Shown here: positions 8,355 through 15,682 of the stretch, piece by piece | Position numbering within the stretch: position 1 is the first letter of the stretch | Layout of the letters: every line of letters begins with the position of its first letter | Source: Thermoplasmata archaeon | GTDB lineage: Archaea > Thermoplasmatota > Thermoplasmata > Lutacidiplasmatales > UBA184 | Direction: 5' to 3' | DNA length: 36,318 nt | Assembly: GCA_030038095.1 (NCBI GenBank) | Contig: JASHPK010000047.1 | Span: forward strand, 1-36,318 | Position numbers and translations under genes: made by a program | The notes under the pieces: model-generated | Seen by the model: only the letters and a program-made list of their open reading frames with translations | Database searches by the model: none | Told to the model about the DNA's origin: nothing

Positions 8355-9896
8355 ATGACAGCGAACGAAGGCAGCACGGTGGGGGGCGTGCCCCCCGAGG
8401 TCGTGACCTTCCTGAGCGGCAAGGGCGGGCGGTCGCTGATCGTCAAGGGGGGAGCGGGTTCGGGGAAGACGACGTTCGGCCTCGAGCTCCTCGAGCGCGT
8501 CGGCCAGCCCAACCGGTCGTTCTACCTGTCGACCCGGGTCGGCGATGAAGCGCTCTACCGCCAGTTCCCGTGGCTCCGGACGACGGAGATGCGCACCCGG
8601 GTCCTCGATGCCGCAAAACTCTTCCTCGACGCCATCAACACCGGAAAGACCCGAGAGCCCGAGCTTCCCGAAACCGAGCAAAAGAAGATCCGCGCCGGGC
8701 GGGACGTGCTCGGCAGCTTCGGGCAGGAGCGCGGTCCGCCGACCCGGGTCGACCGCACGCACCTGCAGGCGCTCCTGAAGCGGAGCCCGATGCCCGAAAT
8801 GGAGAACGTCTACAACCGCATCGAGCGGGCCCTTCCGGAGAAGTCGCTCCTCGTCATCGACTCGCTCGAGGGAGTGACCCACAAGTACGGTCTCGAGATG
8901 GAAGAGATCGTCATGACCCTCCAGAAGGACCTCGTGGAGGGGTCGAGCACCGACGTCGTGATGATCCTCGAGAAGCCCGAGGCGGGCGGGATCGAGTATC
9001 TCGTCGACGGACTCATCTCCATCCAGCGGGAGGAGCTCGACGAGCGCCGGGTCCGCCACCTGCGCCTCGAGAAGCTGCGCGCGACCAACATCGGGCGGGC
9101 GCGGTACGCCGTGACGCTCAACGAGGGCCGCTTCGAGGCGCTCGGGATCGCCTCGGCCCGGACCACCCCGGCGACGCCGGCTCCCTGGAAGCCGATCTCC
9201 GACCCCGAGCGGTTCTATTCGACGGGGATCCCCGACTTCGACCGCCTGCTGGGCGGCGGGCTCCGCCGGGGGAGCTTCAACGCGTTCGAGGTCGACGTGA
9301 ACGTCGGGATCGACGACTACTACATGCTGTTCACTCCGACGTTCCTCAACTTCCTCGCCCAGGGCCGCGGGATCATCGCGGTGCTCGCGGCGGGCGAGTC
9401 GCCCGAGAAGCTCCGCGAGACGTTGATCCGCCACGTCCCGGCGAACCAGTTCGACACCCGCGTGCGGATCCCGGACTATACGGCCAACGAGACCGAGGAC
9501 CCGTACATCCTGCCGATGGCCCGGTTCGGCCGGGAGGATGCGATGCGGGCGATGGTCACGGCGGAGAAGGCGGTCTCGGGCGCCGAGCGCAAGCCGTTCA
9601 TCGAGTACACGGCGTTCGACACCTTCGAGAGCCTGATGGGCGACCAGGTGGCGATCCGGATGTACTTCCAGGGCGTGGCCCGCACGAAGCACGTCGGGAA
9701 CCTCGGGATCGGCCTGCTGAAACCCGGGCTCCTCGTGTCGAGCGAGATCCTGAACATGATGGACACGTACTTCCGGATCATCAACATCGACAACGCGCCG
9801 TGCATCTACGGGATCCGGCCCCGCACGACGATCTACGCGATCAGTCCGGACCCGGAGAAGGGCGCGCCGCACGCCATCCTGACCCCGATGGTGTGA
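8355..9896 (+). CDS. KaiC/GvpD/RAD55-family ATPase with an inactive second RecA-like domain
   Basis: A 513-residue protein made of two RecA-like domains. Domain 1 has an intact Walker A (GGAGSGKTT, 32-40) and Walker B (KSLLVIDSLEG), separated by a charged insertion of about 80 residues. Domain 2 opens with the typical family entry STGIPDFDRLLGGGLRRGS, but the place of the P-loop reads FEVDVNVGIDDYYML, with no GxxxxGKT, and the Walker B region (YTAFDTFES) is altered; this half should not hydrolyse ATP. The family includes clock protein KaiC, the gas-vesicle regulator GvpD and archaeal signalling ATPases; the cellular role here is unknown. No gas-vesicle, kaiA or kaiB genes are nearby. ATG 8355 follows a TATA-like element at leaderless spacing; the frame is open upstream but reads as low-complexity. 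Confidence 0.75.
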   Translation: MTANEGSTVGGVPPEVVTFLSGKGGRSLIVKGGAGSGKTTFGLELLERVGQPNRSFYLSTRVGDEALYRQFPWLRTTEMRTRVLDAAKLFLDAINTGKTREPELPETEQKKIRAGRDVLGSFGQERGPPTRVDRTHLQALLKRSPMPEMENVYNRIERALPEKSLLVIDSLEGVTHKYGLEMEEIVMTLQKDLVEGSSTDVVMILEKPEAGGIEYLVDGLISIQREELDERRVRHLRLEKLRATNIGRARYAVTLNEGRFEALGIASARTTPATPAPWKPISDPERFYSTGIPDFDRLLGGGLRRGSFNAFEVDVNVGIDDYYMLFTPTFLNFLAQGRGIIAVLAAGESPEKLRETLIRHVPANQFDTRVRIPDYTANETEDPYILPMARFGREDAMRAMVTAEKAVSGAERKPFIEYTAFDTFESLMGDQVAIRMYFQGVARTKHVGNLGIGLLKPGLLVSSEILNMMDTYFRIINIDNAPCIYGIRPRTTIYAISPDPEKGAPHAILTPMV

Positions 9897-9912
9897 GGGA
9901 CCGGCCCGCCCG

Positions 9913-10566
9913 CTAGCGGGCGAGGCCGAGGGCGACGACCCCGACGAGGTAGAGCGCGACCGCGGGGACGAACGTCATCACGAGGTCGTCGTCGAACCAT
10001 CCGTACTTCGGCCGCTCCGCCGCCACTCCGAGCGCCGCGGCGAGGACCGCGAGCGGCACCGCGTCGAGCGCTGGCCAGCCGCCGAGGACGGCGAGGCCGA
10101 GGAACGCGAGCCCGGCGTACACCGCGAGGGGGGCCGCCGGGTACCACCCACGGGCCGTCGCGCTCAGTCGAAGCTCTCCGGCCAGCGGGTCGACGAACGC
10201 CGTCCCGAGGACGACCGCCGCCCCGATCGGCTCGGGGAAGAGGACGACCGCGCCGACGAGGGCGATCGCGTAGAACACGTAGCTGCCGACGCGCTTCGAC
10301 TCGTACGGCCGGATCGTCGGGAGCTCGAGGGCCACCGCGTGGCGGAGGACCTCGAGCAGGAGGATCGCGGCGAGCGCGGCGAGCAGGACGTCGAGCTTGG
10401 GCAGGACGAGGAAGAACCCGTTCGGGAGCGGGTAATAGACGAGGATGGCCGCCCCCGCGGCGTGGAGGATCCGCCGCCAGGCGCGGTCCCCCGCCTCGAA
10501 CCCTCCTCCGAGACGGGCCCCGAGCCACCGGCGGAAACGCCCCTCCGAGTGGAGCTTCACCCCCAT
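9913..10566 (-). CDS. Polytopic membrane protein, possibly related to dolichol/phytol kinases
   Basis: Protein of 217 residues with about six to seven hydrophobic segments and no signal peptide. After a basic cytoplasmic start (GRFRRWLGARLGG) comes RRILHAAGAAILVYYPLP, then PYESKRVGSYVFY and LGTAFVDPLAGELR. The combination of an Arg-x-x-His-x-x-Gly first helix, a Glu-x-x-Arg-x-Gly segment and an (A)xxDPxAG motif is reminiscent of CTP-dependent dolichol/diacylglycerol/phytol kinases (SEC59/DGK1/VTE5 group), but the match is partial and the function is not established. ATG 10566 is preferred over the upstream TTG 10599 because the TATA-like CTTGATAGTC (10591-10600) lies 29 bases before it. It is transcribed divergently from purE, with the 3' end 16 bases from the KaiC-like gene. 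Confidence 0.55.
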   Translation of the reverse strand: MGVKLHSEGRFRRWLGARLGGGFEAGDRAWRRILHAAGAAILVYYPLPNGFFLVLPKLDVLLAALAAILLLEVLRHAVALELPTIRPYESKRVGSYVFYAIALVGAVVLFPEPIGAAVVLGTAFVDPLAGELRLSATARGWYPAAPLAVYAGLAFLGLAVLGGWPALDAVPLAVLAAALGVAAERPKYGWFDDDLVMTFVPAVALYLVGVVALGLAR

Positions 10567-10621
10567 GCGGGGCCGAGGAGGGCGCGTTCGGACTATCAAG
10601 CTGCGGGCCGCGCCCGAGAAA

Positions 10622-10629
10622 GGTTTTCT
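10622..10629 (+). promoter_or_regulatory. TATA box of the purE-guaAb operon
   Basis: GGTTTTCT lies about 27 bases before GTG 10653 in an otherwise GC-rich stretch, giving a leaderless mRNA. Confidence 0.4.
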
Positions 10630-10652
10630 CCCGCCCGGCCTCGCTCCCGGGC

Positions 10653-11114
10653 GTGAAGGTCACGGTGCTGGTCGGAAGCAAGTCGGATCTCGAGATCGCC
10701 GAGAAGGTTCGCAGCCGGCTCACCGCCTTCCACGTCCCGTGCGACGTCCAGGTCGCGAGCGCGCACCGGACCCCGGAGAAGGTCGACCGGCTCGTGCAGG
10801 ACCCCGAGACCGACGTCTTCGTCGCGATGGCCGGGCTTTCCGCGGCCCTTCCGGGGGTCGTCGCCGCGCGCACCCTGAAGCCGGTGATCGGCGTCCCGCT
10901 CCACCGGGGTCTCGGCCTCGACAGCCTCCTCTCCGTGGTCCAGATGCCGCCCGGCATCCCCGTCGCGTCGGTCGGCCTCGATGCCGCCGAGAACGCGGCC
11001 CTCCTCGCGACGGCGATCCTCGCCCTCAAGTACCCCGAGCTCGAGGAAGCGTTGCGCGGCTACCGCGCCCAGTGGCGTGAGGAGCCGCCCCCGGCGCCGG
11101 GGAGCGCGCCGTGA
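10653..11114 (+). CDS. purE: AIR carboxylase / N5-CAIR mutase (PurE)
   Basis: Purine biosynthesis enzyme making 4-carboxy-AIR, 153 residues, usual length for PurE. It has the phosphate-binding VGSKSD (7-12) and the catalytic His38 in SAHRTP. The third signature, AAHLPG in bacterial class I PurE, reads SAALPG (63-68) with Ala65 in place of His, a region that differs between class I (N5-CAIR mutase) and class II (direct CO2 user). No purK, which class I requires, is in the window. The start is GTG 10653, just after a TATA-like element. The TGA stop overlaps the GTG start of guaAb (GTGA at 11111-11114), so the two purine genes are translationally coupled. A Pro-rich tail of about 10 residues ends the protein. 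Confidence 0.9.
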   Translation: MKVTVLVGSKSDLEIAEKVRSRLTAFHVPCDVQVASAHRTPEKVDRLVQDPETDVFVAMAGLSAALPGVVAARTLKPVIGVPLHRGLGLDSLLSVVQMPPGIPVASVGLDAAENAALLATAILALKYPELEEALRGYRAQWREEPPPAPGSAP

Positions 11115-12058
11115 TCGATCCGGCGGCGTTCTGCGAGGAAGCGGTCGCGCGCCTCCGCCACGACGTGCCCGGCAAGGTGATCGTCGCGGCGTCGGGCGGT
11201 ATCGACAGCACCACGGCGGCGCTCCTCACGGAGCAGGCGCTCGGCGACCGCGCCCGCTCGATCTTCGTCGACACCGGCCTCCTCCGCGCGGGCGAGGTCG
11301 CGCGGGTCTCCGAGTTCTTCCGGGCGAGCGGCCTCACCTTCGAGGTCGTACCGGCCGCCGAACGATTCCTGAAGGTCCTTGACGGGGTCGCCGACCCTGA
11401 GGAGAAGCGCCGACGGATCGGGGAGACGTTCATCCGGCTCTTCGAAGCGGAGGCCGACCGGTTCGGCACCGATCGCCTCGTCCAGGGGACGATCGCGCCC
11501 GACTGGATCGAGAGCGGTGGCGCGCTCCGCGACACGATCAAGACGCACCACAACGTCGGCGGCCTCCCGAAGGACATGCGCCTCAAGCTCGTCGAGCCGC
11601 TCCGGGACCTCTACAAGGACGAGGTGCGGGCGGTCGCCCGCCACCTCGGAATCCCCGCGGCGGAGCGCCAGCCGTTCCCGGGGCCCGGGCTCGCGGTGCG
11701 GGTCAGCGGCCCCGTGACCGCCGACCGCGTCCGCCAGGTGCGGGTCGCGAACGCGATCGTGGAGGAGGAGGTCGAGCGCGCGGTCGCCGCCGGGACCCTC
11801 GGGCGTCCCTGGCAGTACTTCGCGGTCCTCCTCCCGGTCCGGACGGTCGGGGTGACGGGCGACAACCGCGTCCACGGGGCGGCCGTGAGCGTCCGCATCG
11901 TCGAGTCGGTCGATGCGATGACCGCGACCGCGATGGAGGTCCCGCGCGCCCTGCTCGCCCGGATCTCCGAGCGGATCACGCGCGAGCTCACGGGCGAGGT
12001 CGTGCGGGTCCTCTACGACGTGACGGACAAGCCGCCCGCGACGATCGAGTGGGAATGA
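11111..12058 (+). CDS. guaAb: GMP synthase, PP-ATPase subunit (subunit B)
   Basis: ATP pyrophosphatase half of the archaeal two-subunit GMP synthase; adenylates XMP so that ammonia from a separate glutamine amidotransferase can convert it to GMP. The PP-loop SGGIDS is at residues 28-33. Further signatures are DTGLLR, QGTIAPDWIESGG, KTHHNVGGLP, PFPGPGLAVR and the C-terminal dimerisation part ending YDVTDKPPATIEWE, the conserved GuaA terminus. It has 315 residues, close to the usual length for the stand-alone subunit, with no amidotransferase domain; the partner gene guaAa is not in the window. GTG 11111 overlaps the purE stop by four bases. Confidence 0.94.
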   Translation: MIDPAAFCEEAVARLRHDVPGKVIVAASGGIDSTTAALLTEQALGDRARSIFVDTGLLRAGEVARVSEFFRASGLTFEVVPAAERFLKVLDGVADPEEKRRRIGETFIRLFEAEADRFGTDRLVQGTIAPDWIESGGALRDTIKTHHNVGGLPKDMRLKLVEPLRDLYKDEVRAVARHLGIPAAERQPFPGPGLAVRVSGPVTADRVRQVRVANAIVEEEVERAVAAGTLGRPWQYFAVLLPVRTVGVTGDNRVHGAAVSVRIVESVDAMTATAMEVPRALLARISERITRELTGEVVRVLYDVTDKPPATIEWE

Positions 12059-12089
12059 CGGCCCGCCCGGGGGCCCGTCCTCGAAGAGC

Positions 12090-12097
12090 CTATGTAG
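12090..12097 (+). promoter_or_regulatory. TATA box of the small RHH-like gene
   Basis: CTATGTAG lies about 30 bases before ATG 12123, showing that this small gene probably has its own promoter after guaAb. Confidence 0.4.
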
Positions 12098-12122
12098 GCT
12101 CCCGCCACGACTGGGGGCTCGC

Positions 12123-12347
12123 ATGACCCCGCCCCCGTCCTCGACCGGCAAGCGCCGCGTGGAGCTCCCCGAGGACGTCGTCCTGGGCCTCGAGGACCGG
12201 ATGAAGGGATCGTCGTTCGAGTCGGTCGACGTCTTCATCGCGTTCGTCCTCGCGCGCCTGCTCGAATCCCCGGGACCGGGGGCCTTCAGCGAGGAGGACG
12301 AGCGGCTCCTCAAGGAGCGGCTCCGGTCCCTCGGCTACATCGATTGA
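12123..12347 (+). CDS. Small protein with a ribbon-helix-helix-like N-terminus and RLRSLGYID tail
   Basis: A 74-residue protein of unknown function. Residues 11-16 (RRVELP) followed by a helix, an FESVDVFIAF turn and a second helix FVLARLLE resemble the ribbon-helix-helix pattern of CopG-type DNA-binding proteins. After a Pro/Gly linker the acidic helix EEDERLLKERLRSLGYID ends the protein; a tail of this kind (e-RLrsLGYi) is common at the ends of unrelated archaeal and bacterial proteins such as sulfatases. It has its own TATA box and a purine-rich GGGGGCTC before the ATG, so it is likely a genuine expressed gene. A regulatory role is only a suggestion. Low confidence in fold, moderate in the gene being real. 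Confidence 0.55.
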   Translation: MTPPPSSTGKRRVELPEDVVLGLEDRMKGSSFESVDVFIAFVLARLLESPGPGAFSEEDERLLKERLRSLGYID

Positions 12348-12367
12348 TCCCCGGCGGAGCCGACAAC

Positions 12368-12375
12368 GACTAATC
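12368..12375 (+). promoter_or_regulatory. TATA-like element before the Cys-containing small gene
   Basis: GACTAATC is centred 27 bases before GTG 12398. Confidence 0.35.
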
Positions 12376-12397
12376 GGGGCCGCGACCTTCGCTCCCC

Positions 12398-12685
12398 GTG
12401 CTCAGTTGTCCCTTCTGCGGCATCCCCGAGACCGAGCGGCTCGAGATCGACGGGGCGCGCTACGTCCTCTTTCCCTGCATGTTCACTCCGAAGGTCGAGG
12501 AAGGGCTCACTGACGCCGAGATCGCCGAGCGGCTCGCTCGGCTCGTCGGGCCGGACCGGTCCGCGTACTTCCGCCGCACCTGCGACGCCCTCCACGTGTA
12601 CGTGACGAAGGGGGAGGGCGCCCGGGTGCTGACCGGCCGGGACCCCGAGGTCCCGCCGCCGGCGAGCGCTCACGACGTGCCGTAG
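12398..12685 (+). CDS. Small CPxCG-type putative zinc-binding protein
   Basis: A 95-residue protein of unknown function. It begins MLSCPFCGIPE, a CPxCG zinc-knuckle, and has a third Cys in FPCMFTP (about residue 28) and a fourth in RRTCDALHVYV (about 63), so a metal site is possible but not the usual paired zinc ribbon. The middle is a regular amphipathic helix (GLTDAEIAERLARLVG). The C-terminal 25 residues are Pro/Ala-rich. The start is GTG 12398, 27 bases after a TATA-like element. Its 3' end overlaps the convergent TMEM175-like gene by 16 bases. No confident family assignment. Confidence 0.5.
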   Translation: MLSCPFCGIPETERLEIDGARYVLFPCMFTPKVEEGLTDAEIAERLARLVGPDRSAYFRRTCDALHVYVTKGEGARVLTGRDPEVPPPASAHDVP

Positions 12686-13353
12686 CGTGCGGTGAACCGC
12701 TGCGAGACGATCGCCGCGATCCACACGAGCTCCGCCCCGCTCACGCTGATGAAGGTGACGCCGAGCGCGGCCACGAAGAACAGGGGCACGATGGCCCCCC
12801 GCCGTCGGAAGTACCGGACGATGCGGGGATCGAGCTTTGGATCCGTGAGGTGGGTGTGCGTCGCGTACCACCAGATCCCGCCGAGGGTGAACCCGCAGCT
12901 CGCCTGGATCGCGGAGAAGAGCCCGACCGCGGTCTGGGTGTCGTCGTAGTGGGTGTAGACGCTCAGGACGAACGGCATCACCGCGATCTGCATGAGCAGG
13001 ATGAGGTTCAGCCAGATCAGCACCGTGTCGTAGCGCTCGATGAACCGGAAGGTCCGGTGGTGGTTCACCCACCAGAGCGCGATCATGACGAACGCGAAGA
13101 CGTAGCCGACGAAGATCGTCCAGTCCCCCTGGAGCACGCTCGCGAGCTTGCCCGAGACCGCCGAGTTCGGCGTGCCGCCCGGCAGGCTCAGCGCGGGGAC
13201 GGCGAGGGAAAGGGCGAGGAGCGTGAGGGCGAAGGCGAAGACCCCGTCGCTCAGGGAGATGATCCGGCTGAGGTCGGTGCCCGGTGGCTCGCGCCCCTGG
13301 AACGAGGTCGACGGAGCCGGGGGCTTCGATCCCGCTCGTTCGTCCTCGTACAC
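12670..13353 (-). CDS. TMEM175-family (DUF1211) potassium channel-like protein
   Basis: Membrane protein of 227 residues with six hydrophobic segments, one TMEM175 repeat as in prokaryotic homologues that assemble as tetramers. The first helix carries the family signature: Arg30, then LSDGVFAFALTLL with Ser35-Asp36-Gly37 (the FSDGVFAI motif). The other hallmark, WWVNHHRTF, follows the third helix. Prokaryotic members conduct K+; ion selectivity here is inferred from the family. The N-terminal 28 residues are polar and unconserved-looking. GTG 13353 is used because CTATTTGG (13376-13383, minus strand CCAAATAG) lies 26 bases upstream. Its 3' end overlaps the convergent small CPxCG gene by 16 bases. 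Confidence 0.85.
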   Translation of the reverse strand: MYEDERAGSKPPAPSTSFQGREPPGTDLSRIISLSDGVFAFALTLLALSLAVPALSLPGGTPNSAVSGKLASVLQGDWTIFVGYVFAFVMIALWWVNHHRTFRFIERYDTVLIWLNLILLMQIAVMPFVLSVYTHYDDTQTAVGLFSAIQASCGFTLGGIWWYATHTHLTDPKLDPRIVRYFRRRGAIVPLFFVAALGVTFISVSGAELVWIAAIVSQRFTARYGTS

Positions 13354-13375
13354 GCCGAGAACCCGAGCGGTCGCC

Positions 13376-13383
13376 CTATTTGG
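13376..13383 (-). promoter_or_regulatory. TATA box of the TMEM175-like gene
   Basis: On the minus strand CCAAATAG lies 26 bases before GTG 13353. It overlaps the stop codon of ridA, so the channel gene is probably transcribed separately from the sdh operon despite the same orientation. Confidence 0.45.
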
Positions 13384-13861
13384 AACCTCGGGTCGGGCGA
13401 CGGCGCGGCGTCGCGGACAGGTCCTCCGCGTCGGCCTCGATCTCGATCAGCATCTCGGGGTCGACGAGCGCGCGCACCTCGACCAGGGTCATCGCGGGCC
13501 GGACCGGACGGAACCGCTCGGAGAGCGCCCGTGCGATCTCGTCGAACTTCCCGAGATCGGTGGTGAACATGCGCAGGCGCACGATCGCCTCCCGCGAGCT
13601 CCCGAGCGCCGAAAGGGCGCGCTCGATGTTGTCGAGGGTCTGTACGGTCTGGCGGTACGCATCGCCCGCGCCGACGATCGACCCGTCGGGGGCGGTCGCG
13701 GTCGTCCCCGAGACGTGCACGTGCGAGCCGACCCGCACCGCGCGCGAGTAGCCGACGCGCGGCTCCCACGGCGTCCCGCTGGAGTAGCGGGTCCGCTCGA
13801 GCCGGGCCGCGGCGGCCCCGCTACGCGACCGCCGGCGGACGGATCTTCGCGATCGCGCCAT
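13376..13861 (-). CDS. ridA: RidA/YjgF/YER057c family protein
   Basis: Trimeric deaminase-family protein; RidA members hydrolyse reactive enamine/imine intermediates, others have different small-molecule roles. The domain starts at [21 protein letters not shown] and continues [34 protein letters not shown] and [24 protein letters not shown]. The segment RPAMTLVEV holds the position of the conserved Arg of active RidA proteins (R-P-A), here shifted as in the archaeal/actinobacterial subgroup, so the activity is not certain. The only start codon in frame is ATG 13861, which overlaps the end of sdhE by 41 bases and adds a basic stretch of about 23 residues before the fold. It is the last gene of the sdhA-sdhB-sdhE cluster. 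Confidence 0.83.
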   Translation of the reverse strand: MARSRRSVRRRSRSGAAAARLERTRYSSGTPWEPRVGYSRAVRVGSHVHVSGTTATAPDGSIVGAGDAYRQTVQTLDNIERALSALGSSREAIVRLRMFTTDLGKFDEIARALSERFRPVRPAMTLVEVRALVDPEMLIEIEADAEDLSATPRRRPTRGSK

Positions 13862-14705
13862 CGGTCGACACGAGGTGGCGGTCGAGCCCGAGCTCCTCGG
13901 GGGAGGCGCCGAACGCGAGCCCCACGACCTGCGGAAGGTGGAAGACCGGCAGGTCGAGCGGATGGCCGACCGCCCGGGCCGCCTTGTTCTGGTAGGAGTC
14001 GAGCGAGATGTGGCAGAGCGGGCACGGCGTCGCCATCGCGTCGGCCCCGTGAGCCTTCGCGTCGTCGATCTGGCGGCCGGCGATCTTCATCGCGGTCGGC
14101 TCCTTGACGAACTGGATCGGGAAGCCGCAGCACATGACCCGGCCCCGGTAGTAGACGGGGGTCGCGCCGAGCGCCGAGAGGAGGTCCTCGAACGCGTGGG
14201 GCTCCTCGGGGCTCTCCCACTGGAGCTCGTCCGCCGGGCGCAGCAGGTGGCAGCCGTAGAACGCGCCGACCTTGAGGCCCCCGAGCGGGCGGCGGACCCG
14301 GGCCTTGATCGTCTCGAGCCCGACGTCCTCGGTGAGCACGCGGAGGAGGTGCTTGACCTTCACCGTCCCGTGGTACTGGATGCCGAGCGGCTTCAACGCC
14401 GCATCGACCCGGGCCTTCACCTTCGCGTCGCCGAGCCTCAGGTTCGCGAGGCTGAGCATCCCCTGACAGGTCGAGCAGATCGTCAGGATGTCGAGTCCGG
14501 CCTTCTCCGCGATCGCGAGGTTGCGGGCGTTCAGCGCGACGTTCAGCACCTCGTTCGCCTCATCGACGAACCCCGAACCGCAGCAGGAGAAGTTCGCGAA
14601 GTCGACGAGCTCGATCCCGAGCGCCTTCGCGACCCAGCGGGTGGCCATGTCGAGCTCGCGTCCGGACTCCTGGGCGACGCAGCCGGGATAGTAGGCGAGC
14701 TTCAT
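13821..14705 (-). CDS. sdhE: Succinate dehydrogenase subunit E, HdrB-like with two CCG domains
   Basis: Cysteine-rich subunit of type-E succinate:quinone oxidoreductases, related to HdrB of heterodisulfide reductase; in this family two CCG domains bind unusual Fe-S clusters and the subunit replaces a classical heme-b anchor. The first CCG set is Cys9, Cys41-Cys42 and Cys77-x2-Cys80; the second comprises [15 protein letters not shown] and CPLCH. All expected cysteines are present in both. The protein has 294 residues and no transmembrane helix. Its ATG overlaps the sdhB stop (ATGA), so it is translationally coupled. Alternative reading as a stand-alone HdrB or glycolate-oxidase GlcF-type protein is unlikely given the sdhAB context. 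Confidence 0.88.
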   Translation of the reverse strand: MKLAYYPGCVAQESGRELDMATRWVAKALGIELVDFANFSCCGSGFVDEANEVLNVALNARNLAIAEKAGLDILTICSTCQGMLSLANLRLGDAKVKARVDAALKPLGIQYHGTVKVKHLLRVLTEDVGLETIKARVRRPLGGLKVGAFYGCHLLRPADELQWESPEEPHAFEDLLSALGATPVYYRGRVMCCGFPIQFVKEPTAMKIAGRQIDDAKAHGADAMATPCPLCHISLDSYQNKAARAVGHPLDLPVFHLPQVVGLAFGASPEELGLDRHLVSTDGAIAKIRPPAVA

Positions 14706-15682
14706 TTCGCGCCTCCCTCCGCTTCGGGCCGATCGAGCGCCGCGTAGATCCCCTCGACCTCTTCGACGCCGGGGATCGGGTGGGGCTTCTTGAGGAGCTC
14801 CGGCTTCTTGCGATAGATCTTGATCCCCTGGCCGAGCTGGCCCATCATCCCCGACACTCCGTAGGTCTTGCGGACGAGGAGCATCTCGTCGAGCAGGCCC
14901 CGATCGCGGATGCTCTCCTTGAACCCGACCGCGTGGCGCGATCCGAACTCGGTCGCCCCCTGGGCGCCGATCGCGAGCTCCTTGAGGTCGCGGATCCGTT
15001 CACTCGGGCGCACGTCCTTCGGGCAGGCCTCGGTGCACAGGTGGCACCGCAGGCACAGCCAGAGCCCGTCCGGCTGGATCCGCACGAGCCGGTCCTGAGC
15101 GGCCGTGTCGCGCGGATCGACGACGAACCGGTACAGCTTCGCGAGGGCCATCGGTCCCGGGAACGCGGGATCCGCCTCGACGGCCGGGCACGCCGAATAG
15201 CAGGCGGCGCAGGCGATGCAGCGGGGGGTCTCCTTGAACCGGTCGACCTGCTCCGGGCTCATCGGGTTCTCGCGGCCCTTCGGCATCGGGCGGCGCGGGT
15301 CGAGAATGAGGTGGGGCTGGATCCGGTCGTAGTTCCGCCAGAACGGCTTCTGGTCGACCACGAGGTCGCGGACCACCGGCATGTTCCGCATCGGCTCGAC
15401 GACGATGCGGCCGTGGCGGGCGATCTCGGGGCCGATCTGCGTCTGGCAGGCGAGCCGGCTCTTCGAGTTCACCTGCATCGCGCAGGAGCCGCAGATCGCG
15501 CTCCGGCAGGAGTACTTCAGGGTGAGCGTCGGATCGAGCTCGGCCCGAATCCTGAGGAGTCCCGTAAGCACCGGGGTGTGCGGGGTGAGCTCGAGGGTGT
15601 ACCGCTGGTACCGGGCCGGCTCGGCCCGCGAGGGATCGTGGCGGTACACATCGAACGTAGCGGAGATCGTGCCTTCGGTCAT
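14702..15682 (-). CDS. sdhB: Succinate dehydrogenase / fumarate reductase iron-sulfur subunit
   Basis: Electron-transfer subunit passing electrons from SdhA flavin to the quinone site. It has 326 residues with a plant-type [2Fe-2S] site (Cys59, 64, 67, 79), then two bacterial-ferredoxin motifs: Cys155-x2-158-x2-161-x3-165-Pro and Cys210-x2-213-x2-216-x3-220-Pro. In classical SdhB the last motif lacks its second Cys (Ile/Val there) and binds [3Fe-4S]; here the fourth ligand is present, as described for type-E enzymes of Sulfolobales and other archaea, so two [4Fe-4S] clusters are expected. An extra C-terminal stretch of about 80 residues after the last cluster is longer than in bacterial SdhB. 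The start is ATG 15682, overlapping the sdhA TGA by four bases. Confidence 0.95.
   Translation of the reverse strand: MTEGTISATFDVYRHDPSRAEPARYQRYTLELTPHTPVLTGLLRIRAELDPTLTLKYSCRSAICGSCAMQVNSKSRLACQTQIGPEIARHGRIVVEPMRNMPVVRDLVVDQKPFWRNYDRIQPHLILDPRRPMPKGRENPMSPEQVDRFKETPRCIACAACYSACPAVEADPAFPGPMALAKLYRFVVDPRDTAAQDRLVRIQPDGLWLCLRCHLCTEACPKDVRPSERIRDLKELAIGAQGATEFGSRHAVGFKESIRDRGLLDEMLLVRKTYGVSGMMGQLGQGIKIYRKKPELLKKPHPIPGVEEVEGIYAALDRPEAEGGAK

Noticed and set aside
8355-9896. Circadian KaiC or gas-vesicle regulator GvpD as a specific assignment
   Set aside because: No kaiA/kaiB or gvp genes nearby and the second P-loop is missing, so only the superfamily is claimed.
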